Program-made: the position numbers and the translations under genes
In this document: positions 44,161 through 55,216 of the stretch, in pieces
Layout of the letters: each line of letters begins with the position of its first letter
Position numbering within the stretch: position 1 is the stretch's first letter
Notes under the pieces: generated by a model
Database searches by the model: none
The model's input: the letters and a program-made list of their open reading frames with translations, nothing else
Told to the model about the DNA's origin: nothing
NCBI RefSeq assembly: GCF_026745355.1
Contig: NC_079209.1
Location: 5,833,507-5,897,506 of the forward strand
Source of the DNA: Beta vulgaris subsp. vulgaris
Taxonomy: Eukaryota > Streptophyta > Magnoliopsida > Caryophyllales > Amaranthaceae
Length of the DNA stretch: 64,000 bases
Direction: 5' to 3'

Positions 44161-44699
44161 TAATTATATTAGTTATATGTTAGTTATGTGTAATTACTGC
44201 TTATCTATTGTGCGAACGTTAGAAAACGCTTGTGAAATTTGGGACTTAGAAGTGCAAAAGATCGTCGTTAAGACGGGCTACCTCAAAGTTTCGGGACGAA
44301 ACTTCTTTTAAGGGGGAAGCCTGTAATACTCCGTATTTTTTAGTAGTAATTTCGTATTATAAGAAAATATAAAGAATTAATAAAAAGGTATTTTAGTTTA
44401 TTTACAAAATAATGGAGTAAATTATTGTTATACGAATAGCTTAGGAAATTTTCGGAGTTTTTAAGATTAAACTGATCTTTACTTGACCTAGGGTTACTAC
44501 TTTTTGAAGGGAGTATAAAAAGAAAAGGAGAGGAAATTTTAGAAAACCCTAAACCCTTTCTTCTCCCTCTCCTTAGCCGATTTCTCTTCCTCTCTCTCTC
44601 TCAGCCGATCTCTCTCTCTTCTTTCTCTCTCAGATTTTTCTTTCTCTCTCTCGGAGTTCTCTCGCTGCCCTTCCTCTTTCACTTCGCTCCGCTCCTTCA

Positions 44700-45145
44700 C
44701 GTCGCCGGTGCTGTGCGTGGGTGGTGTTGGTGCGAAGGGTTTCGACGAAGGCTGCAAGGGTTTCGTGCGAGTGTTGGTGCGAATTGCTGCGAGCGGTTTT
44801 GCGGTTCGAGAGTGTGGGTGCGAAGAGGTTCGAGAGTGTTGGTGCGAAGGTGTTCGTGGTTTGTGCGAGTTCCGTCGAGCACGAGGGTGTTCGAAGGTTT
44901 GTTCGAGGGTTGTGCGAAAAGTGGGTCGAGAGTTTTGTTGCGAGCGGTGGTGTTGGCTCGTGTTCGAGGGGGTTCGAGCGGTGTCCGAGTCGTGCGAGCG
45001 TGGTTCCGCGTCGTGCGAGTGTGGTGGCGCGACAGATTTGGGTCGCGCAAGGGTGTTTGGGCGACGGAGACCGTTCTCGGTGTGCGCGCGTGTGTGGTGT
45101 GGTTTCGATCGCCGGAATTCTTTCGCCGGCAAGTTCTAGCGGTAT
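44700..45145. repeat. GC-rich GTTCGAG/GGTGCGAAG repeat block of the Tekay LTR
   Basis: Short imperfect units such as GGTTCGAGAGTGT and GGTGCGAAG recur without a strict period. Stop codons are nearly absent in five frames, producing large overlapping open frames on both strands (for example 44539-45132 minus). These have no family likeness and are best explained by composition. Confidence 0.7.
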
Positions 45146-45404
45146 AATTTTTGTTCTTAACTTAGTATGACAGTTTATTTGTTAGGTTTATATTTACAGT
45201 TTTCATAATTACGTAAGGTTTGTAATTAATAATTAGTAATTAGAGTTTAGTAAATTATTAGATTGTTTAACTAGTGAAGTTATTATTCTGTTTTAAGTTA
45301 AAATTCTGGTTAGGTTTGTAATTGGAATAAGTTGAAAGTAGGAAAAGTGTGTTCTATTATTAGTTAAAGTTATTATCGTTTCATGAGTGACCTATTTCAT
45401 GGAA

Positions 45405-45560
45405 CCTGACTTTGGGACATATGACTTACCTTTTTGGACATGGAACTTACCTTTTGGACATGGAACTTATCCTTTGGACATACGACTTACTTTTGGACAC
45501 ATGACTTACTTTTGGACATATGACTTAACTTCTGGACATAAGACAGGTTGGACTTATGAC
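45405..45560. repeat. About seven tandem copies of a 20-21-bp unit
   Basis: Units of the type TTTTGGACATGGAACTTACC, varied at a few positions, run head to tail inside the Tekay LTR. Confidence 0.85.
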
Positions 45561-48500
45561 CCTTTTTGGATTGGTATAATAGTGGACTAAGGTTACTAAC
45601 TAACTTAGTTACTCACTAACTCTGACTTCTAAAAGACGTTAAATCACTAGATTAGAATTATAACGAAAGTTCTGGAATAAGGTTTTAACTATCGTTTAAT
45701 TCGAATCGTTAGATCGTTATGGTCTTAGTACGTAGTAGTGTTAGTGTTATCAAGGACGTAACACTAAAGCTTTGTTTTAACGGTTTAGGTCCCAATTTCA
45801 TAAGCGGCTCGTTCAATTAAGTCAGCGAAAATTCTCCGCTACAAGGTATGTACGCGTACCAGTTTACTTTCAAGCTTAGTATCATGATTAGGTTGCAATT
45901 CATTTTATTGGAACCTAGTACCATGATAGGGAACATTTGATTGTGATTGTTTAGTTAGACGTTTATAACGTGAAATCAATATGATGCATTGAAATATGTT
46001 GCATTGAAATGCGAAGTTCTATCGTAGTGTAACATCAGCATTATTAATCTGATCTATAGAGTAACGAGAGTGTTACCAGAGATAAGATTGAGTTTGGTAA
46101 TTAAGAGAGCATGTAAATGACTCCTTTAAGTTATAAAAAGAATAGTTAGTAGCAAAAAAAAAAACAAGATTATGGCAATAGCTTGTAGTTGGATTCCCTA
46201 CAAGTATAGAACAATGGGGGGAGTGTGGACTTGTTCTACACTTCTACGCAGGCCTACTGTGACGATAGTAGTGTCCTTATATTTTGATAACTCAAGTAGG
46301 CGGAAGGTTCCGTTCGATCTTGGGGGTATGCATACTAAGGTGATGGGTCTGAGACGGAACAAAACCGTATTTGCATTTCATCTAATAGACCAAGTTGTCT
46401 ATTAAGGATTCAGTAGCCCGTATGATTCTATTAAGATGACGGTGCCCGTTCGATGCCAAATAATGAAAGATTAAAGAATGTGAGTTAATGTAGTTTCATA
46501 TAGCAGTTTGTAAGGTGTGCATCATTTATGTTCATATAGTTTCAATGGTTCATTACGTACTCAGCATAGCTTACTCTGTGTGTTATTATGTGTTTGTTGA
46601 CGTGTGATGAACCATTGACACTTCAATGGGGAGCAGACTAGGTGAGCTGGTGCTGCTGCATGATATCAAGCATAAGGGGGATAGTCTGTAGTTTGAAGTT
46701 AAACTTTTGGTTTAAGTATTACTGAATTTTATAGAACATTGATAAATGGTTTGAGTTCGAATAAAGAGGGGATATCTATGATTCCCGAGTTGTATTTACA
46801 TTTTCTATTCCGCTGCAATTTGGTTTTGAGACAATGAATTTGAATTACCGTATTTCTAATTATGCCTTGCGTTCCATCGCGGCGGTAACACTCCCAAAGT
46901 CGATGCGACGTAGCATTAGACGTGTATGGATTTTGGGGGTGTTACAGATAGACAGTCCTCACCATATTGAATTGAGCAACGAAATGGTGGCATATATGAG
47001 GAAGAGGATGCAGCTTGAGGATGAAGTGCAAGAACTGAAAATAAAGATTAAGAAAATGAGAGTGTTTATTGTAGTGTTAGGGTTGATAATAGCAGTGTTT
47101 GTTAAGAAAATGTGAAGTAGAAATGTAGTGATTACCTTGTAAGCTTATCTTTCAAAATAACTGAGTTGGTCCTTTGTATAATGAACCAAATGTCCTTGCA
47201 TTGCTTGACTGTGATTGAGTTATGTTTGATGCATTTGACTGTGATTGTGATTGACTTAAATTAAACACCTGCCAAATGATAACTAATTAGTCTGTTGCAA
47301 ATTTTAAAAAAATATTCTCTTGCAAAAAAAAAATTAACACAAGCATACAATTCTTACCCTTGCTTCTGTCTAGAATCCATTTGGGTATGTGTACATACCA
47401 ACTCCCTGAGGTGGCCTAGGAATTGCATTTCCACCTTGCTTTTGTTTCTTCTGTTGAGTTGGGTTGAGGGTTGCTTTCCTTAGGTGTGCCTTGACACTTT
47501 CTTTTATTGTGCCCTTGTTCCCCACAATTACTGCACCTATTAATCACTCCTTTCTTTGACAACTTTGTGCCACAAGTAGTTACCTCTCCTAAGGATGGCT
47601 TTCTTTTAGTTGTGCGTCTGTTGTGAATTTTTTTCAGTTGTGGTGCAATGATAGGTTGGTAGGGTGATGTAGGCCATTGTTGAGGTCCATTTAGTGGCTC
47701 TAGTGGGAATTGGTAAGCTTTGAGGTAGGTTTCTTTAGAGAAATAATGGGACACATAGTGTTCAGGCAGCTCATGTGCTTTCCATATTGCAGCCACTGCA
47801 TGGTTGCATGGAACACCACTGAGTTGCCAAGCATAGCAACTGCAAGTTCTATCTAACAAGCTCACAACATACCTTGTTTGTGTAGCTCCTTCTCTAACTC
47901 CATAAGAGAAGTGTCCATCCCAAAATGCAGACCAACCTCTTGCATCAACCTTAGATTTTTCCAGCCTTAATTGAATCCTAGGCCAGATTTCAACTTCCTT
48001 CTTTGAGATGAAGTCTCTCTTCTTGTGCAACCTCTCCATCAAACCTTCTCTAATGTCTTCCAATATTGTTATTATAGGTTTGTGCCTTGAAGATAAGATG
48101 TATGTATTGAACACCTCATTCATGTTGTTATCAATGCTATCACACACTGAAGTTGTGGTCAAGAAGGCCCTGACCCATTTTTTTGTGTTCCTTTTCTTCA
48201 AATCTGCTGCAGCAGCCTTTGATATATCACCAAAAAGCTCCATGTGTCTGTTGAAGTCAGCTTCTGTTGTGCTTTTAGCAACCTTCCAAAACCCTCTTCT
48301 ATATTCTAAGCCACCACCAAAGACTTGCCTGAAATTGCAATAAATATGTCTTGCACAGTACCTTGTGTCTGCTTTTGGCCATATTTGGGACACAACATTG
48401 AGCAAACCTTTTTGTTGGTCAGACATGATTGTGTAACCATGACCATCACTTGTCCCTAAATCATCTGCCAAGAGCTATAAAAACCATCCCCAACTGTCTG

Positions 48501-49509
48501 TGGACTCCACCTCAACACATGCCCAAGCAATTGGGAACATTTGGTTGTTCCCATCCCTTCCAACAGCTACAAGTAATTGCCCACCAAATGGACCTTTCAA
48601 AAAACAACCATCAATACCAAAGAATGGTCTGCAACCAGCAAGAAACCCTCTTTTAAGTGCATCAAAACACACATACAATCTTTCAAACACACCTTGGGTC
48701 AGTTTAAACTTTATTGTGTTATTTCTGTTTGACTTTAGCAACTCTTGTGCATATTTATGTAGTAGACCATACTGCTCCTCATACTCCCCTAGTTTAAGTG
48801 CTTGTGCCTTTCTTCTGGCCTTAAGAGCAAGCCACAATGAAGCTTTAATTCCTCTTTCAGCCCACAATGTATCTACTATCTCCTGACATTTCATGTAAGG
48901 GTTAATTTTGAACTTCTAATGGTAGGTTTTAGCAATCCAAGCTGCCCTAATTTTCTTCACAGTGGCTAATCTTCCACAATTGTGTGTGGGAACCAGGGTC
49001 TTAACAACTAGGTGTCCTTTTCCCCTTTCAAGTGAACACCAAACATAAAAAGGACACTTCTGTGATTTGCACCTAGCCCCTACCTTCTTTGCATCATTTT
49101 TGCTAAAATATGTGTCTCTTCCAACAGTTAAACAATAGTTGGTTACTGCATCCCTAAACTCATTTGCATTCTGAAACTGTTATCCCAAAAAGAAAGGGCA
49201 TTCCTCCTGCAGCAAACCAACTTTCTTAGTAGTTGGATGGTTGTTCTTCTTGTTTATAGGGGCAGGGGGTGGTAGAAGATAGTCACAATCACCCTCATCC
49301 TCTGAATTAGGAGGGCTATCTAAGTCAGATGACTCACCTTCATAGTCAGAGCCATGTTCATCACTTATACCGTTCCTCTCAGCCACTCTGTCAAGTGACT
49401 GAAGCTCCTGATTGTATGCGATTTCTTTCTTTTTTTCAAATAAAATGATGCGCCTTGCCTCTATCACTTCATCATCCTCATTGTCAGTTCCTTGGTCATC
49501 ATAGTCTAT

Positions 49510-51018
49510 TGATATGTCACATTTCTATATAGTTTTTAGATGCATTTTGATTGCATTTAGAACTCCTTTTAGAGCATTTAGGTGTATAATGGAATGAATT
49601 ACGTAAGTTGTGCTCTACTACTCCCCGTTTGCGTGTTCTGATCATTTTCAGGTTACTTTGATGCAAATTGATTATGATTACCTAAGATCAAGCCTATTAA
49701 TCATTGAAGATGAAGATATTTTGCACAAGGATCACAATGCATCATTTCGGGACAATTTCGAGTTAGAATGAAGCAAAGAGTTGGTGAAAGAAGTGTCAAA
49801 ACTGATACATGTTCACTATTTTGGCCATAACTTTTTATATACAATTGATAATCAAAACATTCCAGTTGGGTTGGAAACTAGACTTCAAGGGCTTTCCAAT
49901 GATAGGTCACACTCCCCAATCCGACATCTGGTTTGAGAGATACAGCCTTCACAAGTTGACGCAAAATTACTGTTTCTCCGCCCGGTCGACCGGGCGGTTT
50001 TGACCGACCGGGCGAAATCAATTTTTCACCAAAATGCAAGGAATGTTAGCCCGGTCAACCGGGCGAGAAAAGATCCAAAATCGCTCGCACGCCCGACCGG
50101 GCGAATTTGCTTTTTTGTCGTAGAAGTTGAATGATCGTCGCCCGACCGGACGGTTTCTCGGGACGCGTTTTTTCGGGTTTTTTAGCCGGTTTTGTAAGAA
50201 GTATAAATAGGTTTTTTTATATTTCCGAAAGGACCATCTCATTTTCTATGTTTTGAGGGCCAAACACTTAGTTTATTCTCTCTAGTTTTGTTGAACTTTT
50301 ATATTGGAAGATTATATAGATCGTGGATTTACTTTTTCATTGTTCTTCAATCATTCGGTATTCTTCTTTACTTTCCTTAATTTAATGAATTGTTTTACTT
50401 TGATCATGTTTATTAGTTCTTTATTATAATGAGTGAGTAGTCTATTTCTAGGGTTTAGAGAGGGAAGCCATGTTTATACCTTTTATTGTGGTTTATGTTC
50501 TTCAATAATTGGATTGAACTAGAATAATTCCTGTATTGTTTATACTTATTTAATTCATGTAATTGCGTAATATCATGAGTTATGTTTAGCTAATAAGAAT
50601 TAGAATCGAAAGATCATATTCATTAGAGGCTTTTACAATAGGTAGATTTGATTATGTTGAGCGACCGAACTGGCATATGTTAATCTAGGAGTTGTTAATG
50701 CTTGACCAAGGATTAGCGAAATACTTCATTTATTCGAAGCTCAATCCAAGTATTGTTGAACTATTATATTGACTAAACTGGTATAAGCATGGTGGACCGA
50801 TCGATTGCCCTAGGCTTTTAATTATTTGATAAATTCCCATCTTTCTGCGTTCTAGTTTGGTCTAGTCTATTTATTAATTACTCAATTATTTTCCTCTCTG
50901 GAAGTAGTTAGATAATTGAACTAAATCTGTAGAACTCCTCTCCCTGTGGATCGACCCGTATTTGCCAGTTTCTGCTAAACAGACACCGTGCACTTGCGGT
51001 ATATTTTAAAACACATCA
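49510..51018 (+). repeat. 5' LTR of the second Athila-like element (1509 bp)
   Basis: TGATATGT...ACACATCA. It contains GC-rich palindromes (49977-50157), a TATA-like GTATAAATAGG (about 50199) and the U5 block CCCTGTGGATCGACCC (50942-50957). Confidence 0.9.
49977..50157. repeat. Palindrome cluster in the LTR (CGCCCGGTCGACCGGGCG type)
   Basis: The first unit, CGCCCGGTCGACCGGGCG, is a perfect 18-nt palindrome. It is followed by partial or mutated units GACCGACCGGGCG, GCCCGGTCAACCGGGCG, GCCCGACCGGGCG and CGCCCGACCGGACGG. The same cluster is in the 3' LTR at 55685-55862. Confidence 0.88.
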
Positions 51019-51024
51019 AGTTTT

Positions 51025-51042
51025 TGGCGCCGTTGCCGGGGA
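51025..51042 (+). promoter_or_regulatory. Primer binding site for tRNA-Asp (second element)
   Basis: TGGCGCCGTTGCCGGGGA, identical to the site at 8019-8036 and complementary to the 3' end of tRNA-Asp; it starts six bases after the LTR. Confidence 0.88.
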
Positions 51043-51153
51043 GACGGCTAGTTTCTATATTTTCTGATTAATTATTTGACTATTTCTGCTGTCTCATTGG
51101 AACTTCAAGTTCCAATTGAGGCCATCTCACTGCACATTTTTCTTTTTTCTTTT

Positions 51154-52466
51154 ATGCCCAGGTCTAAAAGAACAGGTTCTCCAGTTCAGACTGATTCTGA
51201 TCTTGAGAAAACCATCCGGCAACTCAAGAAGACACAAAAGAAGAAAAAGCAGTCTGCTAATCAGGAAAAAGCCACGGAAGAACCAACTGAACCAATTATG
51301 CCTTCTAAGTCGCTGAAATCTTATGGGGTACCTTCTCGTGGCAATGTTCCCACAGGCCCTACTATGCCTGATATACAAGCAGTCAACTTCGAAATCAAGC
51401 CTGCCCTCATCAATATGATCCAGCAGAATCAGTTTGGTGGGCATCCATCTGAAGACCCTGCCAATCATTTACAATGGTTTCAACAACTCTGTCGTACCGT
51501 TAAGCACCAAGGGGTCACTCCTGATCAGTTGAAGGTCATGGTCTTTGAGTTTTCATTAAAGGACAAGGCACAGAAATGGCTGAATGATGTTAATGAAACT
51601 GAATGGAGTGCTATCTCTGACGCATTCCTGAAAGAGTACTACCCTCCCACCAAGACTGCAGAAATAAGACATAAAGCTTGACCTTCCAACAAGAACCCGA
51701 TGAAACACTGAAGGAAGCATGGAATAAGTTCAAGGATCTGCAGAGAGAATGCCCACACCACAATCTGGATAAGTGGTTCATCACCCAAGCATTCTACAAT
51801 GGTCTACAACCCCATATCAAGAGTACAATTGATTCATCTGCAGGGGAGTCTTCTTAGATAAGGAGGTGGATGAAGGGTATAATTTTCTGGCCAACTTAGC
51901 AGAGATGATCATAGTTCTTCCAGGACTATTACAAAGAAAAAGTTGGATGTTGATGCATATGCCTTGTTGTCTTCACAAGTAGCCCAGTTGAGCATGAAGA
52001 TGGACTCACTGAAATCTTTGCAGTCTAGTATTCCTCCTATGAGTATTAATGCATGTCTCCATGGCTCCTATTACTTCTTCCTTTTGTGAAGTGTGTGGTG
52101 TTCAAGGCCACTTTGGTCATGATTGTTGCTACAATCAACCTGATCCGAATCAAATGGCGCATGCAAATGTTTTTCAGCAGAGACCTCCACACAACCCATA
52201 CTCTAACACATACAACCCAGGTTGGAGAGATCTCTAATTTTTCCTACAAGAACAACAATGTTCAAATCCTCAACCTCCACCACAATCTTCCTACCAACCA
52301 CCACATGCTGCTAGACAACAATATTATCAAGGGGCTCCTCAAAACCCCCTCCTGGTTTCATAGGCCTTCACACAAGGCTATCAGCAGCAAATCCTCAAAT
52401 GTCAACTCTCAAGAACCTACTATGTCTGATCTAATGAAAATGATGGTTTCTATGCAAAAATCATGA
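51154..52466 (+). pseudogene. Gag of the second Athila-like element, frameshifted
   Basis: The ATG at 51154 opens MPRSKRTGSPVQTDSDLEK, a basic N-terminus. The capsid homology runs from NHLQWFQQLCRTVKHQGV to EWSAISDAFLKEYYPP (about 51455-51640). The frame is lost near 51680. A CCHC knuckle CEVCGVQGHFGHDC lies at about 52086-52130 in another frame. Compared with the first element's gag the protein is distantly related, so the two are separate Athila families. Confidence 0.8.
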
Positions 52467-52671
52467 GGAGAGCATCAAGGAGTTGAAGAACACTACCAAA
52501 ACTTGGAGCTCAACTTGCTCAGTGGCGAAAATAATGCACAGAGGTAACCAGGTCATCTGCCGGGGAAACCCATCCCCAAGGAAACTGTCAATGCCGTTAC
52601 ACTACGTAGCGGCACTGTTTATGATGCTCCTCCCATGCCTATTGATGATGCTGCTCTAGCAAGGAGAAAGA

Positions 52672-53513
52672 GTGGTAGAGGAAGAAGCGAAGAAGAGTTC
52701 GATGTCTGAGGTCGAACTAGCTAAGGAAGATCAGACAGGAAAGCAAAAGGAAAAGGTTTCTGAAACGCCTATTACACCAAGGCTACCTTTTCCCCATAGG
52801 ATGCAGAAGTCGAAGGTCGATCAACAACTTGGTAAGTTCTTGACTATGGTCAAGAACCTTGAGGTAACAATTCCTTTTACTGAACTTATTTCTCAAGTGC
52901 CTGTTTATGCTAAGTTTTTGAAAGACATGATTACTAAAAAGAAAGACTTTGGTGGGGTAGATCGAGTCGCTCTAACTGAAGAGTGTAGTGCTGTTTTACA
53001 AAATAGAACCCCACCTAAGTTGAAGGATCCTGGTAGTTTTTCCATCCCTTGCCATGTAGGTGCGTTATTTATAGATAAGGCATTGTGTGATTTAGGTGCT
53101 TCTGTGTCTGTCATGCCTTTATCTGTTTATAAGAAACTGAATATGGGAGCACTTAAGTGCACTCAAATTACTTTGCAAATGGCCGATCGTTCTATAAAAT
53201 ACCCTCTAGGTGTTTTAGAAGACGTCCCTGTTAGGGTGGGAAAGTTTTATATTCCTGTTGATTTTGTGGTGCTTGATATGGAGGAGGATGCCCAAATTCC
53301 TATTATTCTTGGTAGGCCGTTTTTGTGTACAGCTGGTGTGTTATAGATGTCAAGTCTGGGTCTTTAACTTTGAGTGTTGGTGATGATAATGTCACTTTTA
53401 AACTAACCAATCTGTTAAGTCTCCTATGCTTGAGCAAAATTGCTGCAGGAGGAAAATGTTTGATGAGGGGGCACTCATTGCCAAGCCCCTCCGATTTGAG
53501 ATTGAGGAGGTAA
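52672..53513 (+). pseudogene. Protease of the second Athila-like element
   Basis: 224 open codons with the linker PVYAKFLKDMITKKKDF, the retropepsin motif CDLGASVSVMPLSVYKK (about 53090) and the second block IIILGRPFLCTA (about 53300-53335). A frame change near 53340 leads to a short further piece (IDVKSGSLTLSVGDDNV) ending at 53513. Nothing of RT follows. Confidence 0.82.
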
Positions 53514-53549
53514 TATGGTCGTGCGGGACCTTTATAAACCAGCGCTAAG

Positions 53550-53563
53550 CGGGAGGCAACCCG
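53550..53563 (+). other. Post-pol hairpin CGGG-AGGCAA-CCCG
   Basis: Counterpart of the hairpin at 13682-13697 with identical loop and stem core. In this element it stands only about 200 bp after protease, because RT, RNase H and integrase are absent. Confidence 0.6.
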
Positions 53564-55216
53564 TAGTTTTTTTTTCTTATCTTTTTTTTTCTTATTATTT
53601 TTTTTCTTTTTTCCCTTTTAGAGAGTGAGAGAGCGGGAGCGTACTAACATTAATTTTTCCTCTAAGCATAGTCCTATAGTTCATCTTGCGGCACTGAGGA
53701 CATTGCCACGTTCAGCTTGGGGAGGATTTTTGTATGTATTTTCTCTCTTTTACTACCTTTTAGTGTAGATTTTTTGCTTTCTTAGGCCAGATTTATTTGC
53801 TTTCAGACAAAAAAAAAAAAACAAATATTGCTGAAAAAATACGAAAAATACGATTTGACTGGATTGGTGTGATTGCTTCCTGTGCCCCATGATGTTCTTT
53901 GAAAGTATATTGGGCTCTTTATCTGGATAGTTGGGCACTTGAGATTGTGATGCTGGAATGTGAACTCTAAATGCCTTGACCCTCAATGATTTTGATAATA
54001 AAGCGCTTATCTTGACTGCATACTTGAATTGGTTAGACTGTGAGGATTCATTCTTGCCAATGGATTCATTTCTATATCCATTTGTTTTCTTGTGTGTTAG
54101 TTCCTCATTAGCTGACTGATCTTGACTTTGACATCGTACGCATTGATATCTGATGCTTGTGGCAATTGTTGTGATAGAGGCGTTCTTTTGTCTGCTTTTT
54201 GAGCCTTAAAGTGATTTTTGTGATATACTTTTATCCTCCTTAGCCCCGCTGAGCCTAATGACTATTTCAGGTTACTAAACCTCATTACATGCCCATGGCC
54301 CTTATTTTGATATTAATCCCAAGCCTAGCTTGGGGGAGCATATGTTTGAGTTAGTATCTGAGATAGTTTTTATGAGTTACTTTGGATGGAGATGATTGTA
54401 TTAAGGTACAAAAGTTGAGAAAAAGAAAAGAATGAGCAAATTGAAATACATGTGATTATGGGATTGAAAAAAATGCAAAGAGAAAGAAAAAGAAAGATTG
54501 AAAAAGAAGAAACGAACAAAAAGTCAAAAATTCTTTCTTTTACAAGTGCTTGCAAAAAAAAAAATTCATCACACTGCTTCAAGGATGAGTTTATTGAAAA
54601 TTTTGTGATTTATAGAATTGGGACACTGTTATTGCTATATTCAGGTTGATACTTCTAGTAACTTGTGCTCCCCTATTCTTGGTTTTTCCACCACATTTCC
54701 CATACATAATCCATACCCATACCTAAGCCCCATTACAACCCTGAAAAAGTCCTCTTGAGCTTGCGCTTACATTGTCTATCGATTGATGTGGTCAGTTTGT
54801 CAAGGTTAAAGAGTACGTTCGCTACTTGAGTCGACATGGTTAGGATGAGTGGCATTATTACCTTTCTAAACACATGAGAGTGTGAGTGGGAAGGGTTATT
54901 ATGGTTGGGATGGTGAGTGATCAGGCACATCTTTTGCCTACCACAAAAATGTTCAGAGGAATGACACCCTAGTGAGTGCCTTTTCGAGTTTCGCATGTCA
55001 TATAAAGCAGACGGATTTGACTGCTTATTTGGGCGATTGGTAAACAGAGTAATCTGAACAATTGAACTTGAATTGTGCCTGCTTGAATGATTTATGAGCT
55101 TTACAAAAAAAAAAAAAATTTGATCTCTATTTTCATATATAAAGGGGTGAATCAATCATATTCATGTTCATGTCTTGTTTGCTTGAGGACGAGCAAAGGT
55201 TTAACTTGGGGGAGTT
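53564..55216 (+). other. 3' non-coding region and PPT of the second element
   Basis: Has PPT-like motifs at 53714 and 54327, a purine-rich tract (54410-54530), the block CCTAAGCCCCATTACAACC (54722-54740), a stem-loop TTTGCTTG-AGGA-CGAGCAAA (55178-55197) and the PPT ACTTGGGGGAGTT directly before the LTR. The layout parallels 16421-18109 of the first element, but no third ORF is seen. Confidence 0.7.

Larger units (their letters stand above)
40981..46946 (+). mobile_element. Truncated Tekay/Del-type chromovirus (Ty3/gypsy)
   Basis: A 3' LTR (44322-46946) and pol from mid-RT to a chromodomain are present. The 5' LTR, gag, protease and the start of RT are missing. In their place is an inverted piece of the same LTR (40981-41580). 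No 5-bp duplication is seen, as expected after rearrangement of the left end. Confidence 0.85.
44322..46946 (+). repeat. 3' LTR of the Tekay element (2625 bp)
   Basis: Starts TGTAATACTCCG and ends GGGGGTGTTACA. A purine tract AAGGGGGAAG lies directly before it, and a second, duplicated copy of the same tract is 200 bp upstream (about 44117). A TATA-like GTATAAAAAG (about 44512) is followed by a CT-rich leader. Also inside are a GC-rich stretch (44700-45145) and 21-bp tandem repeats (45405-45560). Confidence 0.85.
40840..47115 (+). pseudogene. GRF-type zinc-finger protein gene of the MULE, split by the Tekay insertion
   Basis: The left part 40840-40980 encodes MNHSQVLCYCAKVAKK, then FYICENFRTRHGCEFFQWI: the Cys-Cys spacing and the GRF-like core of a GRF zinc finger. 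The right part 46948-47115 continues in frame with DSPHHIELSNEM, a coiled-coil (about 25 residues) and a C-terminal hydrophobic segment (FIVVLGLIIAVFV) before the stop. Together they would be about 100 residues. GRF finger plus coiled coil plus membrane tail is a common layout of small plant proteins, many of them transposon-linked. The LTR element broke it exactly after the finger. The function in the MULE is unknown. Confidence 0.75.

Noticed and set aside
44539..45132. 197-codon minus-strand ORF and three overlapping plus-strand ORFs
   Set aside because: All arise from stop-poor GC-rich repeats in the Tekay LTR and resemble no protein family.
40977..46951. 5-bp target duplication for the Tekay element (GATTA against GATAG)
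   Set aside because: Only partial match, and the left end is rearranged, so no duplication can be claimed.
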